Below, piece by piece: positions 18,454 through 25,959 of a stretch of 64,000 nt of DNA. Each line of letters begins with the position of its first letter. Positions within the stretch are counted from its first letter, which is position 1. The notes beneath the pieces are model-generated. The model ran no database searches and had not been told where the DNA came from. It was given only the letters and a program-made list of their open reading frames with translations. Source of the DNA: G963665005 sp963665005 (GTDB lineage Bacteria > Bacillota > Clostridia > Christensenellales > SZUA-584); the NCBI GenBank assembly GCA_963665005.2, contig CAXXTQ010000001.1:1798001-1862000 (forward strand), given 5' to 3'. The translations under genes and the position numbers were made by a program.

Positions 18454-19179
18454 ATGATTTTTTACGCAAAAACACATAAAGGAAAAATCAGAAGCGAGAA
18501 TCAGGATTATATTTATGTGCCCAAAGGCAAGGACGGTTTTTTTGCAATTGTCGCAGACGGCATGGGCGGGCACAACGCGGGAGAGGTCGCAAGCAAAATT
18601 GCTGTTGAAACAATAGTATCAGCTTTTTCTTTGCTTGCTCCTGAAGAGATCACAAAAAAAGAAATGAAAAAAGCGGTGGCGCTTGCAAACAGGCAAGTTT
18701 GGGCAGAGTCTGTTCGCGACCCTGAAAAAAGCGGTATGGGTTCTACAATAACGATAGCCGCGTTTGATAATAATCATGTTATCATAGGCCAGGTCGGCGA
18801 TTCGAGGGGCTATCTTTTCAGCGAGGGCAAATTGCAGCAGATAACCAAAGACCACTCTTACGTACAGGCGCTTATCGACAGCAACAACATATCAAAAAAG
18901 GAAGCTCTTAACCATCCGCAGAGAAATATTATTACAAGGGCGATAGGTACACAGGCGAATGTTAAAGCGGATGTATATACATTAACTATAAAAGAAAATG
19001 ATTGTATATTGCTTTGCTCGGATGGCCTTAACACGAGCGTTTTAGACGAAAGAATTTCGCAGATTCTAGGCGAGGGTATAGAGACTGCCGCGGAAAAACT
19101 GGTAGATGAAGCGCTTGATGGCGGAGGTACCGACAATATAAGCGTGATAATCGTGCACCCTGGGGGTGAGCGTTTATGA
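18454..19179 (+). CDS. prpC: PP2C-family serine/threonine phosphatase (PrpC/Stp)
   Basis: Metal-dependent phosphatase that reverses phosphorylation by the neighbouring kinase PrkC. PP2C motifs are present: the N-terminal RSENQDY, ADGMGGHNAGEVAS, GSTITIAAF, GDSRGYLF, DHSYVQALI, LLCSDGLN and GGGTDNISVI. 241 aa matches Firmicute PrpC. GAGG lies upstream of the ATG. It overlaps prkC by four bases, giving matched phosphatase/kinase synthesis. No signal peptide: cytosolic. Confidence 0.95.
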   Translation: MIFYAKTHKGKIRSENQDYIYVPKGKDGFFAIVADGMGGHNAGEVASKIAVETIVSAFSLLAPEEITKKEMKKAVALANRQVWAESVRDPEKSGMGSTITIAAFDNNHVIIGQVGDSRGYLFSEGKLQQITKDHSYVQALIDSNNISKKEALNHPQRNIITRAIGTQANVKADVYTLTIKENDCILLCSDGLNTSVLDERISQILGEGIETAAEKLVDEALDGGGTDNISVIIVHPGGERL

Positions 19180-21047
19180 ACGGGAAAATCTTAGGCTCGA
19201 GATACGAAATCATAGAGATGATAGACTCGGGCGGAATGGCATACGTTTATAAAGCGATGTGCAAAAAGACTAAAAAAATTGTCGCCGTAAAAGTTCTTAA
19301 AGAAAAATTTACTAACAGCGCGGAGTATGTAAAGCGATTCAAAAAAGAGGCCGAAGCCGTGTTTTCGCTTGAGCATATCAATATAGTTCGCGTTACAGAT
19401 GTCGGCTATGATGAAGGCGTCTATTATATGGTAATGGAATATATCGAAGGCAAATCGCTAAAAGCGCTTATAAAAGAAAAATCGATTATAGAAGAAAAAC
19501 AGGCGATAGAATACGCTATAAAAATATGTTCGGCGCTTGCTTCCGCTCATCAAAACGGCATTATACACAGAGACATAAAGCCGCAAAATATACTTATAGA
19601 TAAAAACGGAGAGGTAAAAGTAACCGACTTTGGCATAGCGAAATCTGTGTCATCCAAAGAAGAGACAGAAGACAAAGTTATGGGCTCTGTATATTATATT
19701 TCGCCAGAACAGGCAAAGGGCGAAAAGATAGATGTGCGAACGGATATATATTCGCTTGGAATACTGCTTTACGAAATGAATACGGGCGTGTTGCCGTTCA
19801 CGGGAGAAAAGACAATTTCTGTCGCTCTAAAACACCTTAATGAAAGAATAGTGCCGCCTTCGGTAAACAACCCCGAGCTTTCAGAGTCTGTAAATAACAT
19901 TATTCTAAAAGCAACGAACAAGAACAAAAAAGACAGATACCGCTCTATGAAAGAGTTAAAGGACGATTTAGTAAGAGCGCTTGTAGATAAAAGCGGCTCG
20001 TTTGTCGAAGTTTTGCCCGAGCATACTTTGCTAAAAAAGACGATCAATTTGAAAAAGCACAGATTTTGGAAGGCCGGAATTTTATTTGTGCTCATATTAG
20101 CCGCCGCGGCTATCGTATTTTTCGGGTCAGAAGCGCTCCAGAGCGACAAGCAGAGAAAGCTGCTCATACCCGATGCGATTGGTTTAAAAGTATCATCAGC
20201 AGTTGAGATGTTTGAGAGAATAGGGCTGGAGACGCAGATAATTTATGAACCGAGCGAAACGATCAAAGAGGGCATTATAATCGCACAGGCGCCGCAAGAG
20301 GGAGCTGAAGCGGTTCTTGAAGATGCGGTATCTTTAACGGCATCGAGCGGGCCGGCGGATTTAATCATGCCCGAAGTTTTCGGCCTGAGACTTGAAGAAG
20401 CAGAGAAGATAATTGAAGATTTAGGCTTGGTTATAGAAGATATTGTCTATGAATCGCGAGAGGACATGCCTGAAGGAAATGTTGTTTCTCAAATACCAGA
20501 GGCGGGAAGTGTAATCGTAGAAGACGATTTGGTCAATCTTGTTGTCTGCGGAGATGTTATGAAAAATGATGCGGCAGTACCGCAGGTAACAAACATGCCG
20601 CTTGACCAGGCTGTATGCCTGCTGTACGAAGCAGGGTTTACCAATTGTTTCGTTTATCAGGATAAAAGCGAACTCGAGCCCGATTTAGAGCCGGGAATTG
20701 TGTTTGCGCAAGGCCCGGAGCAGGGAATACAAACGCCGCTTACAAGCGATATTGATCTATGGATAAGCGAGTACGATATAAAACCATATACCGGAAACTT
20801 TAAAGCGCAGATAGAGATCCCCGAGAAAGACTCAAAAGTAAAAATCGTACTTGAAGAGATGATGGGCGGCAACATAGTAAACTTTGTTATTCAAGAGAAA
20901 CCTGAGGAAGCAGGGCTGCTGTTATTAGATATGAAAATTGATTTTCATTCAGACGGAACGAAAGTCATAAAAATATACATTAATAATGAAGAATTATATA
21001 CCGATGAGGTGAATTTTGCAGAGTGGACCGATACTATCACAGGGTAA
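19176..21047 (+). CDS. prkC: PASTA-domain serine/threonine protein kinase (PrkC/Stk)
   Basis: Membrane sensor kinase that binds muropeptides outside and phosphorylates proteins inside; in Bacillus it also promotes germination. Kinase domain about 10-270: glycine loop SGGMAYVY, catalytic Lys in VAVKVLK, HRDIKPQN near 130, DFG near 151 and SPEQAKGE. One membrane segment lies near 297-317. Outside are three PASTA repeats (each with an IIxAQAP/VVSQIP-type motif) and a short C-terminal beta domain. 623 aa is typical. rsgA starts inside its 3' end. Confidence 0.95.
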   Translation: MNGKILGSRYEIIEMIDSGGMAYVYKAMCKKTKKIVAVKVLKEKFTNSAEYVKRFKKEAEAVFSLEHINIVRVTDVGYDEGVYYMVMEYIEGKSLKALIKEKSIIEEKQAIEYAIKICSALASAHQNGIIHRDIKPQNILIDKNGEVKVTDFGIAKSVSSKEETEDKVMGSVYYISPEQAKGEKIDVRTDIYSLGILLYEMNTGVLPFTGEKTISVALKHLNERIVPPSVNNPELSESVNNIILKATNKNKKDRYRSMKELKDDLVRALVDKSGSFVEVLPEHTLLKKTINLKKHRFWKAGILFVLILAAAAIVFFGSEALQSDKQRKLLIPDAIGLKVSSAVEMFERIGLETQIIYEPSETIKEGIIIAQAPQEGAEAVLEDAVSLTASSGPADLIMPEVFGLRLEEAEKIIEDLGLVIEDIVYESREDMPEGNVVSQIPEAGSVIVEDDLVNLVVCGDVMKNDAAVPQVTNMPLDQAVCLLYEAGFTNCFVYQDKSELEPDLEPGIVFAQGPEQGIQTPLTSDIDLWISEYDIKPYTGNFKAQIEIPEKDSKVKIVLEEMMGGNIVNFVIQEKPEEAGLLLLDMKIDFHSDGTKVIKIYINNEELYTDEVNFAEWTDTITG

Positions 21048-21918
21048 GATAATAAAAGGTGTAGGCGGGTTTTATTATGTGCTCGATGAATCGGGGGCTA
21101 TACATGAGTGCAAGGCTGCCGGCCGTTTTAGAAAAGAAAAAATCGTACCTCTGCCCGGAGATAATGTACGTTTTTGCGCACAGAAAGAATCGTATGGTTT
21201 TATAGAAGAAATACAAGAAAGAGCAAATGAGCTAAAGCGCCCGAGGGTGGCAAACATCGATATGGCGGCTATAGTCGTTTCTGCCGAGAAGCCGGGTATT
21301 GATTATCTTTTGTGCGATAAGCTGCTTATTTCCATTAAAAAAGAGGGCATAGAGCCGCTCATGATAATAAACAAATGTGACGTCGCGGACGAAGCCCAAG
21401 CAAAATTTATTCAGGATGAGTATGAAAAAGCGTGCACAACGATTCGCGTATCTGCCCGAAATAAAGAAGGGCTCGGTGCTTTAAAAAAGCAGCTTGCAGG
21501 TAAATGCACCTGTTTTGCCGGACAGTCGGCCGCGGGCAAGTCATCAATATTAAATGCGCTTTTCTTAGGGCTTAATCTCAAAACGGGGGGAATGTCCAAA
21601 AAGACAGACAGAGGAAAGCACACAACAAGGCATGCAGAACTTTTGCTTTTAGACGATTTTTCGGGTACTGTAGTAGATACGCCGGGGTTTTCGCTTTTTG
21701 ATACTGCGGATATAACAGAGCAGCAGCTATGCCAATATTACGATGATATTATGCCGTATGCCGGCGAATGCAAGTTTTCTTCCTGCCTGCACGATAATGA
21801 GCCTCAATGCGGAGTAAAAGAGGCGGTCAGTCAGGGAGAGATAAGCAAAACAAGATATCAAAGATATCTTCAGATATTAAAAGAAGTTAAAGAAAAGAGG
21901 GAAAGAAAATATGATTAA
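21016..21918 (+). CDS. rsgA: Ribosome small-subunit-dependent GTPase A
   Basis: Circularly permuted GTPase that helps mature the 30S subunit. The OB-fold (GVGGFYYV, PLPGDNVRF) comes first, then G4 NKCD near 118, G1 GQSAAGKSS near 169, G3 DTPGF near 220 and a C-terminal zinc knuckle with C-x5-C-x-H-x5-C spacing. 300 aa is normal. The TTG start is four bases after GAGGTG, both inside prkC (32-base overlap). The first in-family residues (GKIIKGVGGFY) begin about nine codons in, so a slightly later start is possible. Confidence 0.93.
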   Translation: MQSGPILSQGKIIKGVGGFYYVLDESGAIHECKAAGRFRKEKIVPLPGDNVRFCAQKESYGFIEEIQERANELKRPRVANIDMAAIVVSAEKPGIDYLLCDKLLISIKKEGIEPLMIINKCDVADEAQAKFIQDEYEKACTTIRVSARNKEGLGALKKQLAGKCTCFAGQSAAGKSSILNALFLGLNLKTGGMSKKTDRGKHTTRHAELLLLDDFSGTVVDTPGFSLFDTADITEQQLCQYYDDIMPYAGECKFSSCLHDNEPQCGVKEAVSQGEISKTRYQRYLQILKEVKEKRERKYD

Positions 21919-22561
21919 GGTTGCGCCGTCAATTTTATCAGCAGATTTCACAAAAATGTTCGAGGCTGTAAAAATGGTAGAACAAGCGGGGGCCGATTAT
22001 ATCCACTGCGATGTAATGGACGGAATGTTTGTGCCGAACATAACGTTCGGGCAGCCCATGGTACGCGATTTGCGCAAATGTACGAGTTTGACGCTCGATG
22101 TTCATCTTATGATAGAAAGCCCCGAAAGGTATGTTGAAGGTTTCGCGCAGGCAGGTGCGGATATTATCGTTGTCCATGAAGAAGCGACAAAGCATCTCGA
22201 CAGAACGCTGCAGCTTATAAAGTCGACAAACAAAAAATGCGGTATCGCGCTTAATCCGCACACTCCTTTGTGTGTGCTCGATTATGTCTTAGAATACGCT
22301 GATATGGTTCTGCTGATGTCGGTTAACCCAGGATTCGGCGGACAATGTTTTATACCGAATTCGCTGAAAAAAGCAAGAGAACTAAAATCGATGATAGACA
22401 AAAGAGGCCTTAATATAGATATACAGATGGACGGCGGAATAAGCGCTGAAAACATAAAAGAAGTTACAGACGCCGGAGTTAACGTCATTGTCGCGGGAAG
22501 CGCTATTTTCTGTGCGGATAACCCAAAAGAGGTAATAAGCGCACTAAAACTAGAGAAATGA
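21911..22561 (+). CDS. rpe: Ribulose-phosphate 3-epimerase
   Basis: Interconverts ribulose 5-phosphate and xylulose 5-phosphate in the pentose-phosphate pathway. TIM-barrel signatures: APSILSADF, HCDVMDGMFVPNITFG, LDVHLMI, MSVNPGFGGQ and the phosphate-binding DGGISAENI with VAGSAIF. 216 aa is normal. It overlaps rsgA by eight bases and thiN by four. The order rsgA-rpe-thiN is that of Bacillus. Confidence 0.97.
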   Translation: MIKVAPSILSADFTKMFEAVKMVEQAGADYIHCDVMDGMFVPNITFGQPMVRDLRKCTSLTLDVHLMIESPERYVEGFAQAGADIIVVHEEATKHLDRTLQLIKSTNKKCGIALNPHTPLCVLDYVLEYADMVLLMSVNPGFGGQCFIPNSLKKARELKSMIDKRGLNIDIQMDGGISAENIKEVTDAGVNVIVAGSAIFCADNPKEVISALKLEK

Positions 22562-23196
22562 AATGTTTGATAGTCTCGGGCGGTACGCCGCCCGCAAAAA
22601 ATGAGCTAAAACGCAGCTGCGAGACAGCCGATATTACTATAAGTGTTGACGGCGCTGCCGATTTGTTCTATGAGTATGATATAGTGCCAGGCGTTTTGAT
22701 AGGTGATTTTGATACGGCAAAGCCCGAGTGCGTAAAAAGCCTTGAGCAGCGTGGAGCGAAAGTTATAAAGCTGATGCCTGAAAAAAACGTGACCGATACC
22801 GAAGCGGCTATCGATTACGCTATAGATAGCAAAGCGGATGAAATACTGCTCTTGGGTGCAATCGGCACAAGGGCAGACCACAGCCTGTCTAATATAATGC
22901 TTATGATAAAAGCCTATAAGGCAGGAATCAAGTGCAAAATTAAAGACGAATATAACGAAATGATTGTATCAGACAAAGATTTTGTGTTTGCAGGAAAAGC
23001 GGGGCAGACAATTTCCATACTGCCGCTAACGGGCGAGCTTTGCGTAAGCGCTACAAATGTAAAATACCCTCTGGATAACCTGATGTTAAGATTCGGGTCA
23101 TCGAGGGGCATCAGCAATATAATGCAAAAAGACGAATGCGAATTAAGTATATCGGGCGGCTTTGCACTCATAGTAAAATCACAAGATAAGGCGTAA
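22558..23196 (+). CDS. thiN: Thiamine pyrophosphokinase
   Basis: Transfers pyrophosphate from ATP to thiamine to make the cofactor. Family segments seen: an N-terminal VSGGTPP, SVDGAADLFYEYDIVPGVLIGDFDT, KNVTDTEAAIDYA and LLGAIGTRADHSLSN, then a small C-terminal beta domain. 212 aa is normal. Its ATG overlaps the rpe stop. The sporulation genes that follow (53-aa ORF, spoVM) occupy the same place relative to thiN as spoVM does in Bacillus. Confidence 0.93.
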   Translation: MKCLIVSGGTPPAKNELKRSCETADITISVDGAADLFYEYDIVPGVLIGDFDTAKPECVKSLEQRGAKVIKLMPEKNVTDTEAAIDYAIDSKADEILLLGAIGTRADHSLSNIMLMIKAYKAGIKCKIKDEYNEMIVSDKDFVFAGKAGQTISILPLTGELCVSATNVKYPLDNLMLRFGSSRGISNIMQKDECELSISGGFALIVKSQDKA

Positions 23197-23267
23197 CACT
23201 TAAGGGCGGATATTAGTATTATAAACTAGGTATGGTTTTATGGTGCTGTCGGCTCGGGGGTGATTTT

Positions 23268-23429
23268 TTGTTTTGCGGGAATTGTGCTTTTCGAAGGATA
23301 ATAGGTTGTTTTTTATTTTTTATCGGAGTCATTTTAATATTTTGTTTTATGCCTTTTTGGTTTTGGCTTGCTTTTTTGGGAATAATATTGATAGCGATAG
23401 GTTGTTTTTTATTTTTTAAAAGATGTTAA
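23268..23429 (+). CDS. Small membrane protein encoded between thiN and spoVM
   Basis: Not a characterised family I can name. The TTG start is four bases after GGGGGTGA and gives 53 aa. The protein has a short Cys/Arg head (FCGNCAFRR), two hydrophobic segments split by an aromatic PFWFW turn, and a KRC tail. An upstream ATG (23232) is in frame but has a much poorer ribosome site. My recollection is that short two-helix proteins with a WFW turn occur at this locus in other Clostridia. That and its place directly before spoVM suggest a sporulation link (inference). Confidence 0.6.
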   Translation: MFCGNCAFRRIIGCFLFFIGVILIFCFMPFWFWLAFLGIILIAIGCFLFFKRC

Positions 23430-23454
23430 AGAAGCATTTTTGGAGGTGGGGTAA

Positions 23455-23520
23455 TTGAAAGTATATTGTATAAAAGCGCCGAGGTTTCTTCGCGGAATAC
23501 TAAAGAAAATCTTTAAATAG
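23455..23520 (+). CDS. spoVM: Stage V sporulation protein M, 21 residues
   Basis: SpoVM is the tiny amphipathic helix that marks the curved forespore membrane and recruits SpoIVA for coat assembly. The 21-codon frame starts with TTG, four bases after a strong GGAGGTGGGG. It reads MKVYCIKAPRF followed by a basic amphipathic LRGILKKIF helix, which aligns with Bacillus SpoVM (MKFYTIKLPKF...) including the key proline at position 9. It lies in the canonical thiN-spoVM-rpmB order. It is five residues shorter at the C-terminus than the 26-aa Bacillus protein. Confidence 0.85.
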   Translation: MKVYCIKAPRFLRGILKKIFK

Positions 23521-23550
23521 AATACATATATTCATGCTGACGATAAAGTA

Positions 23551-23577
23551 AAAAAGGGCTGCAAGCATATGCAGCCC
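23551..23577 (-). terminator. Terminator between spoVM and rpmB
   Basis: A perfect 8-bp stem (23556-23563 with 23570-23577, six-base loop) is followed on the minus strand by a T-run (A-run at 23551-23555 on plus). It mainly serves rpmB, but the stem could also stop spoVM transcripts. Confidence 0.7.
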
Positions 23578-23597
23578 CTATCAGCTTTTTAAAAAAA

Positions 23598-23786
23598 CTA
23601 TCCGCGGACAACCTTGCCCGAACGAAGGCATCTGGTACATACATAAAGCCTTTTTGGAGCGCCGTCAACAATCGCTCTTACACGCTGTACATTAGGAGAC
23701 CATGTCCTTTTCGACTTTCTGTGTGAGTGGCTGACCGTGTTTCCGGATACTATCCCTTTTTTGCAGATTTCACAAAATTTTGCCAT
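23598..23786 (-). CDS. rpmB: 50S ribosomal protein L28
   Basis: Large-subunit ribosomal protein, 62 aa. It begins MAKFCEICKKG and keeps the basic SHSHRKSKRTW patch and the VCTRCLRSGKV end. Two CxxC pairs mark it as the zinc-binding (C+) form. The ATG is placed where L28 proteins begin, with AGAGGTG six bases upstream; an 11-residue in-frame extension is rejected. It is transcribed against its neighbours, as in Bacillus, from its own promoter. Confidence 0.97.
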   Translation of the reverse strand: MAKFCEICKKGIVSGNTVSHSHRKSKRTWSPNVQRVRAIVDGAPKRLYVCTRCLRSGKVVRG

Positions 23787-23828
23787 GCTATAACACCTCT
23801 CTTCAAGAGTAAAAATCAAACAGCATTC

Positions 23829-23857
23829 ATTTTACCATTGCATTGCAAATTTGGCAA
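23829..23857 (-). promoter_or_regulatory. rpmB promoter
   Basis: On the minus strand TTGCCA (23857-23852) and TAAAAT (23834-23829) are exactly 17 bases apart. The expected start of transcription is about 35 bases before the rpmB ATG. Confidence 0.7.
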
Positions 23858-23896
23858 GCATAAAGTTAAATTTTCATTTCATTTTAATTAAAACCC

Positions 23897-23925
23897 TTGA
23901 CTAGTCACAAAAAAAGCGTTAAATT
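23897..23925 (+). promoter_or_regulatory. Possible promoter for asp23-fakA-recG
   Basis: TTGACT (23897-23902), a 17-base spacer and TAAATT (23920-23925, 4 of 6 matches). It lies 50-odd bases before the asp23 start, divergent from the rpmB promoter. Confidence 0.45.
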
Positions 23926-23978
23926 TAATCACGCTGGAATAAAATTAGGTATCGTATATAAACAAGGGAGGCATGATT

Positions 23979-24329
23979 ATGGCTGTAACACAGCAGAACT
24001 CTTTAGGAAAAATAGAATTTTCCGATGAATATCTGTCTAATTTGGCCGGAGCCGCTACAATGGACTGCTATGGCATTGTCGGAATGGCTTCTCAAAAGGC
24101 TATGGACGGAATTGTCGAACTTTTAAAGGGCGAGAACCTAAGCAAAGGTGTTAAAATAACCACAGAGGGAGAACTTGTACGTATTCACCTTTTTGTTGTC
24201 GTTGAATACGGTGTGTCTATTTCTGCGGTTGCTTCTAATGTGATAGATACTGTAAAATACAAAGTCGAGAAGTTTACCGGCCTTAACGTAGATAAGGTTG
24301 ACGTAACTATTAACGGTATCCGGGTTTAA
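23979..24329 (+). CDS. Asp23/Gls24-family envelope stress protein
   Basis: Asp23/Gls24-type protein, family linked to envelope stress and to membrane lipid metabolism; the Bacillus counterpart at this locus is YloU. Seen: LGKIEFSDEYLSNLAGAATMDCYGIVGMAS, and the C-terminal NVIDTVKYKVEKFTGLNVDKVDVTINGI, both typical. 116 aa. The ATG at 23979 is seven bases from GGGAGG; an ATG two codons earlier is too close. Its gap to fakA is 13 bases. Confidence 0.9.
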   Translation: MAVTQQNSLGKIEFSDEYLSNLAGAATMDCYGIVGMASQKAMDGIVELLKGENLSKGVKITTEGELVRIHLFVVVEYGVSISAVASNVIDTVKYKVEKFTGLNVDKVDVTINGIRV

Positions 24330-24342
24330 GGGAGGGGTTCAA

Positions 24343-25959
24343 ATGCAGCAGAGGATAACCGGCGAAATCTTTAAGGATATGATTTTTTCCGCAGCAGCAA
24401 TGCTCGATAAAAGCAAGAAGAATCTAAATTCGCTGAATGTTTTTCCCGTTCCGGATGGTGATACGGGCACAAATATGTCGCTGACCATGATGTCGGCGGT
24501 AAAAGAAGTAAAAGCGGCGGACGTTTCAAAAGTATGTGATATAGGCGACGCGCTGTCTCTTGGCGCGCTTAAAGGCGCAAGAGGAAACTCGGGCGTTATT
24601 CTTTCCCAATTATTCAGGGGCTTTGCAAAAGGCCTTGCAGGGCTCGAGGTTGCATATGCAAGCGACTTTGCCAAAGCAATGCAAGAGGGCGTAGACGCGG
24701 CATACAAAGCCGTGATGAAGCCAAAAGAGGGCACCATATTGACTGTTGCAAAAGACATGGCGAAGATGGGTACCCGAAGCGCAAATAAAGGTGAAAACGT
24801 GTTTATGCTTATTGATGCTGTTTTAGAGCAGGGCGCGGACACACTAAAGAGAACACCGGATATGCTGCCCGTGCTAAAAGAAGCGGGCGTTGTAGACGCC
24901 GGGGGGAAGGGGCTTTTGGTGATTTACCGCGGTTTTAAGATGGCGCTTGACGGAGAAGCTGTTACCGATAACATTTCTTTAGAGAAGGATTCCGAAGCAG
25001 ATTTTTCTGAAGCTGCCGATCTGCAGGATATAGAGTTTGCATATTGCACCGAGTTTTTTATAAAAAACATTGAAGCATCGGTCACTCAGGAAGATGTGGA
25101 CAGATACCGCGAAAAATTGACGCGTATAGGCGATTGTGTACTCGTGGTCGGCGATTTACAGCTTATAAAAACGCACGTTCATACAAACGTACCGGGCAAA
25201 GCGCTTCAGTTCGCTTTAAGGTTCGGAGAGCTTTCAAAAATAAAAATAGACAATATGAGAGAACAGCATACCGAGCTCGGCGACAGTGAAGATAAGCCGT
25301 TAAAAGACATGGCTGTTGTAAGCGTAGCCGCCGGCGAAGGCATTGTAAATATTTTTAAAGAGTTTTTAGTTGACGAGATAGTACAGGGCGGGCAGACAAT
25401 GAACCCTTCCGCCGAGACGATAACCAAAGCGATTGAAAAAGCGCCTTCCGATAACGTTTTTGTTTTTCCTAACAACAAAAATATAATACTCGCGGCAGAG
25501 CAGGCCGCAAAGCTTTCGGACAAAAATGTTCAGGTTATACCTTCGAGTTCTTTTCCGCAGGGTATAACGGGCGTACTGGCGTACAATCCGGACCTTGATT
25601 TCGAAGAAAACACTAAACGCATGAACAAAGCGATATCGACGGTTAAAACGGGCCAGGTAACAAGCGCCGTCCGTGAATCCAAGATGTCGGGGCATTCTAT
25701 ACAAAAGGGAGAAATAATAGGTATATTAGACGGAGAGATAGTCTGCCATTCGGGCGAGATGTTTGTTACTGCACAAAGGCTTATAGACAGCATGGTTTCC
25801 GACGAAGACAGCATCATTACTATCTTTTACGGTGAAGACGTTAACGAAGATTTTGCCAAAAAAGTAGCGGATATGGTAGAAGAGAAGTACGACGATTTTG
25901 ACGTAGAGCTGCAGTTCGGCGGGCAGCCGGTGTATCAGTTTATTTTTTCGGTAGAATAA
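24343..25959 (+). CDS. fakA: DAK2-domain fatty-acid kinase catalytic subunit (FakA/YloV)
   Basis: FakA phosphorylates exogenous fatty acids presented by DegV/FakB carriers. The N-terminal DhaL-like domain (about 1-200) has the nucleotide motif NVFPVPDGDTGTNM and GARGNSGVILSQL. The C-terminal part (DUF1949/DegV-like) contains the MREQH and PSSSFPQGI segments. 538 aa is normal. A DegV-family protein that could be its lipid partner is encoded about 10 kb away at 35679. Strong GGGAGGGG upstream; one-base overlap with recG. Confidence 0.9.
   Translation: MQQRITGEIFKDMIFSAAAMLDKSKKNLNSLNVFPVPDGDTGTNMSLTMMSAVKEVKAADVSKVCDIGDALSLGALKGARGNSGVILSQLFRGFAKGLAGLEVAYASDFAKAMQEGVDAAYKAVMKPKEGTILTVAKDMAKMGTRSANKGENVFMLIDAVLEQGADTLKRTPDMLPVLKEAGVVDAGGKGLLVIYRGFKMALDGEAVTDNISLEKDSEADFSEAADLQDIEFAYCTEFFIKNIEASVTQEDVDRYREKLTRIGDCVLVVGDLQLIKTHVHTNVPGKALQFALRFGELSKIKIDNMREQHTELGDSEDKPLKDMAVVSVAAGEGIVNIFKEFLVDEIVQGGQTMNPSAETITKAIEKAPSDNVFVFPNNKNIILAAEQAAKLSDKNVQVIPSSSFPQGITGVLAYNPDLDFEENTKRMNKAISTVKTGQVTSAVRESKMSGHSIQKGEIIGILDGEIVCHSGEMFVTAQRLIDSMVSDEDSIITIFYGEDVNEDFAKKVADMVEEKYDDFDVELQFGGQPVYQFIFSVE

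Noticed and set aside
23232..23267. ATG at 23232 as start of the small membrane protein
   Set aside because: Poor ribosome site; the in-frame TTG at 23268 has GGGGGTGA at good spacing.
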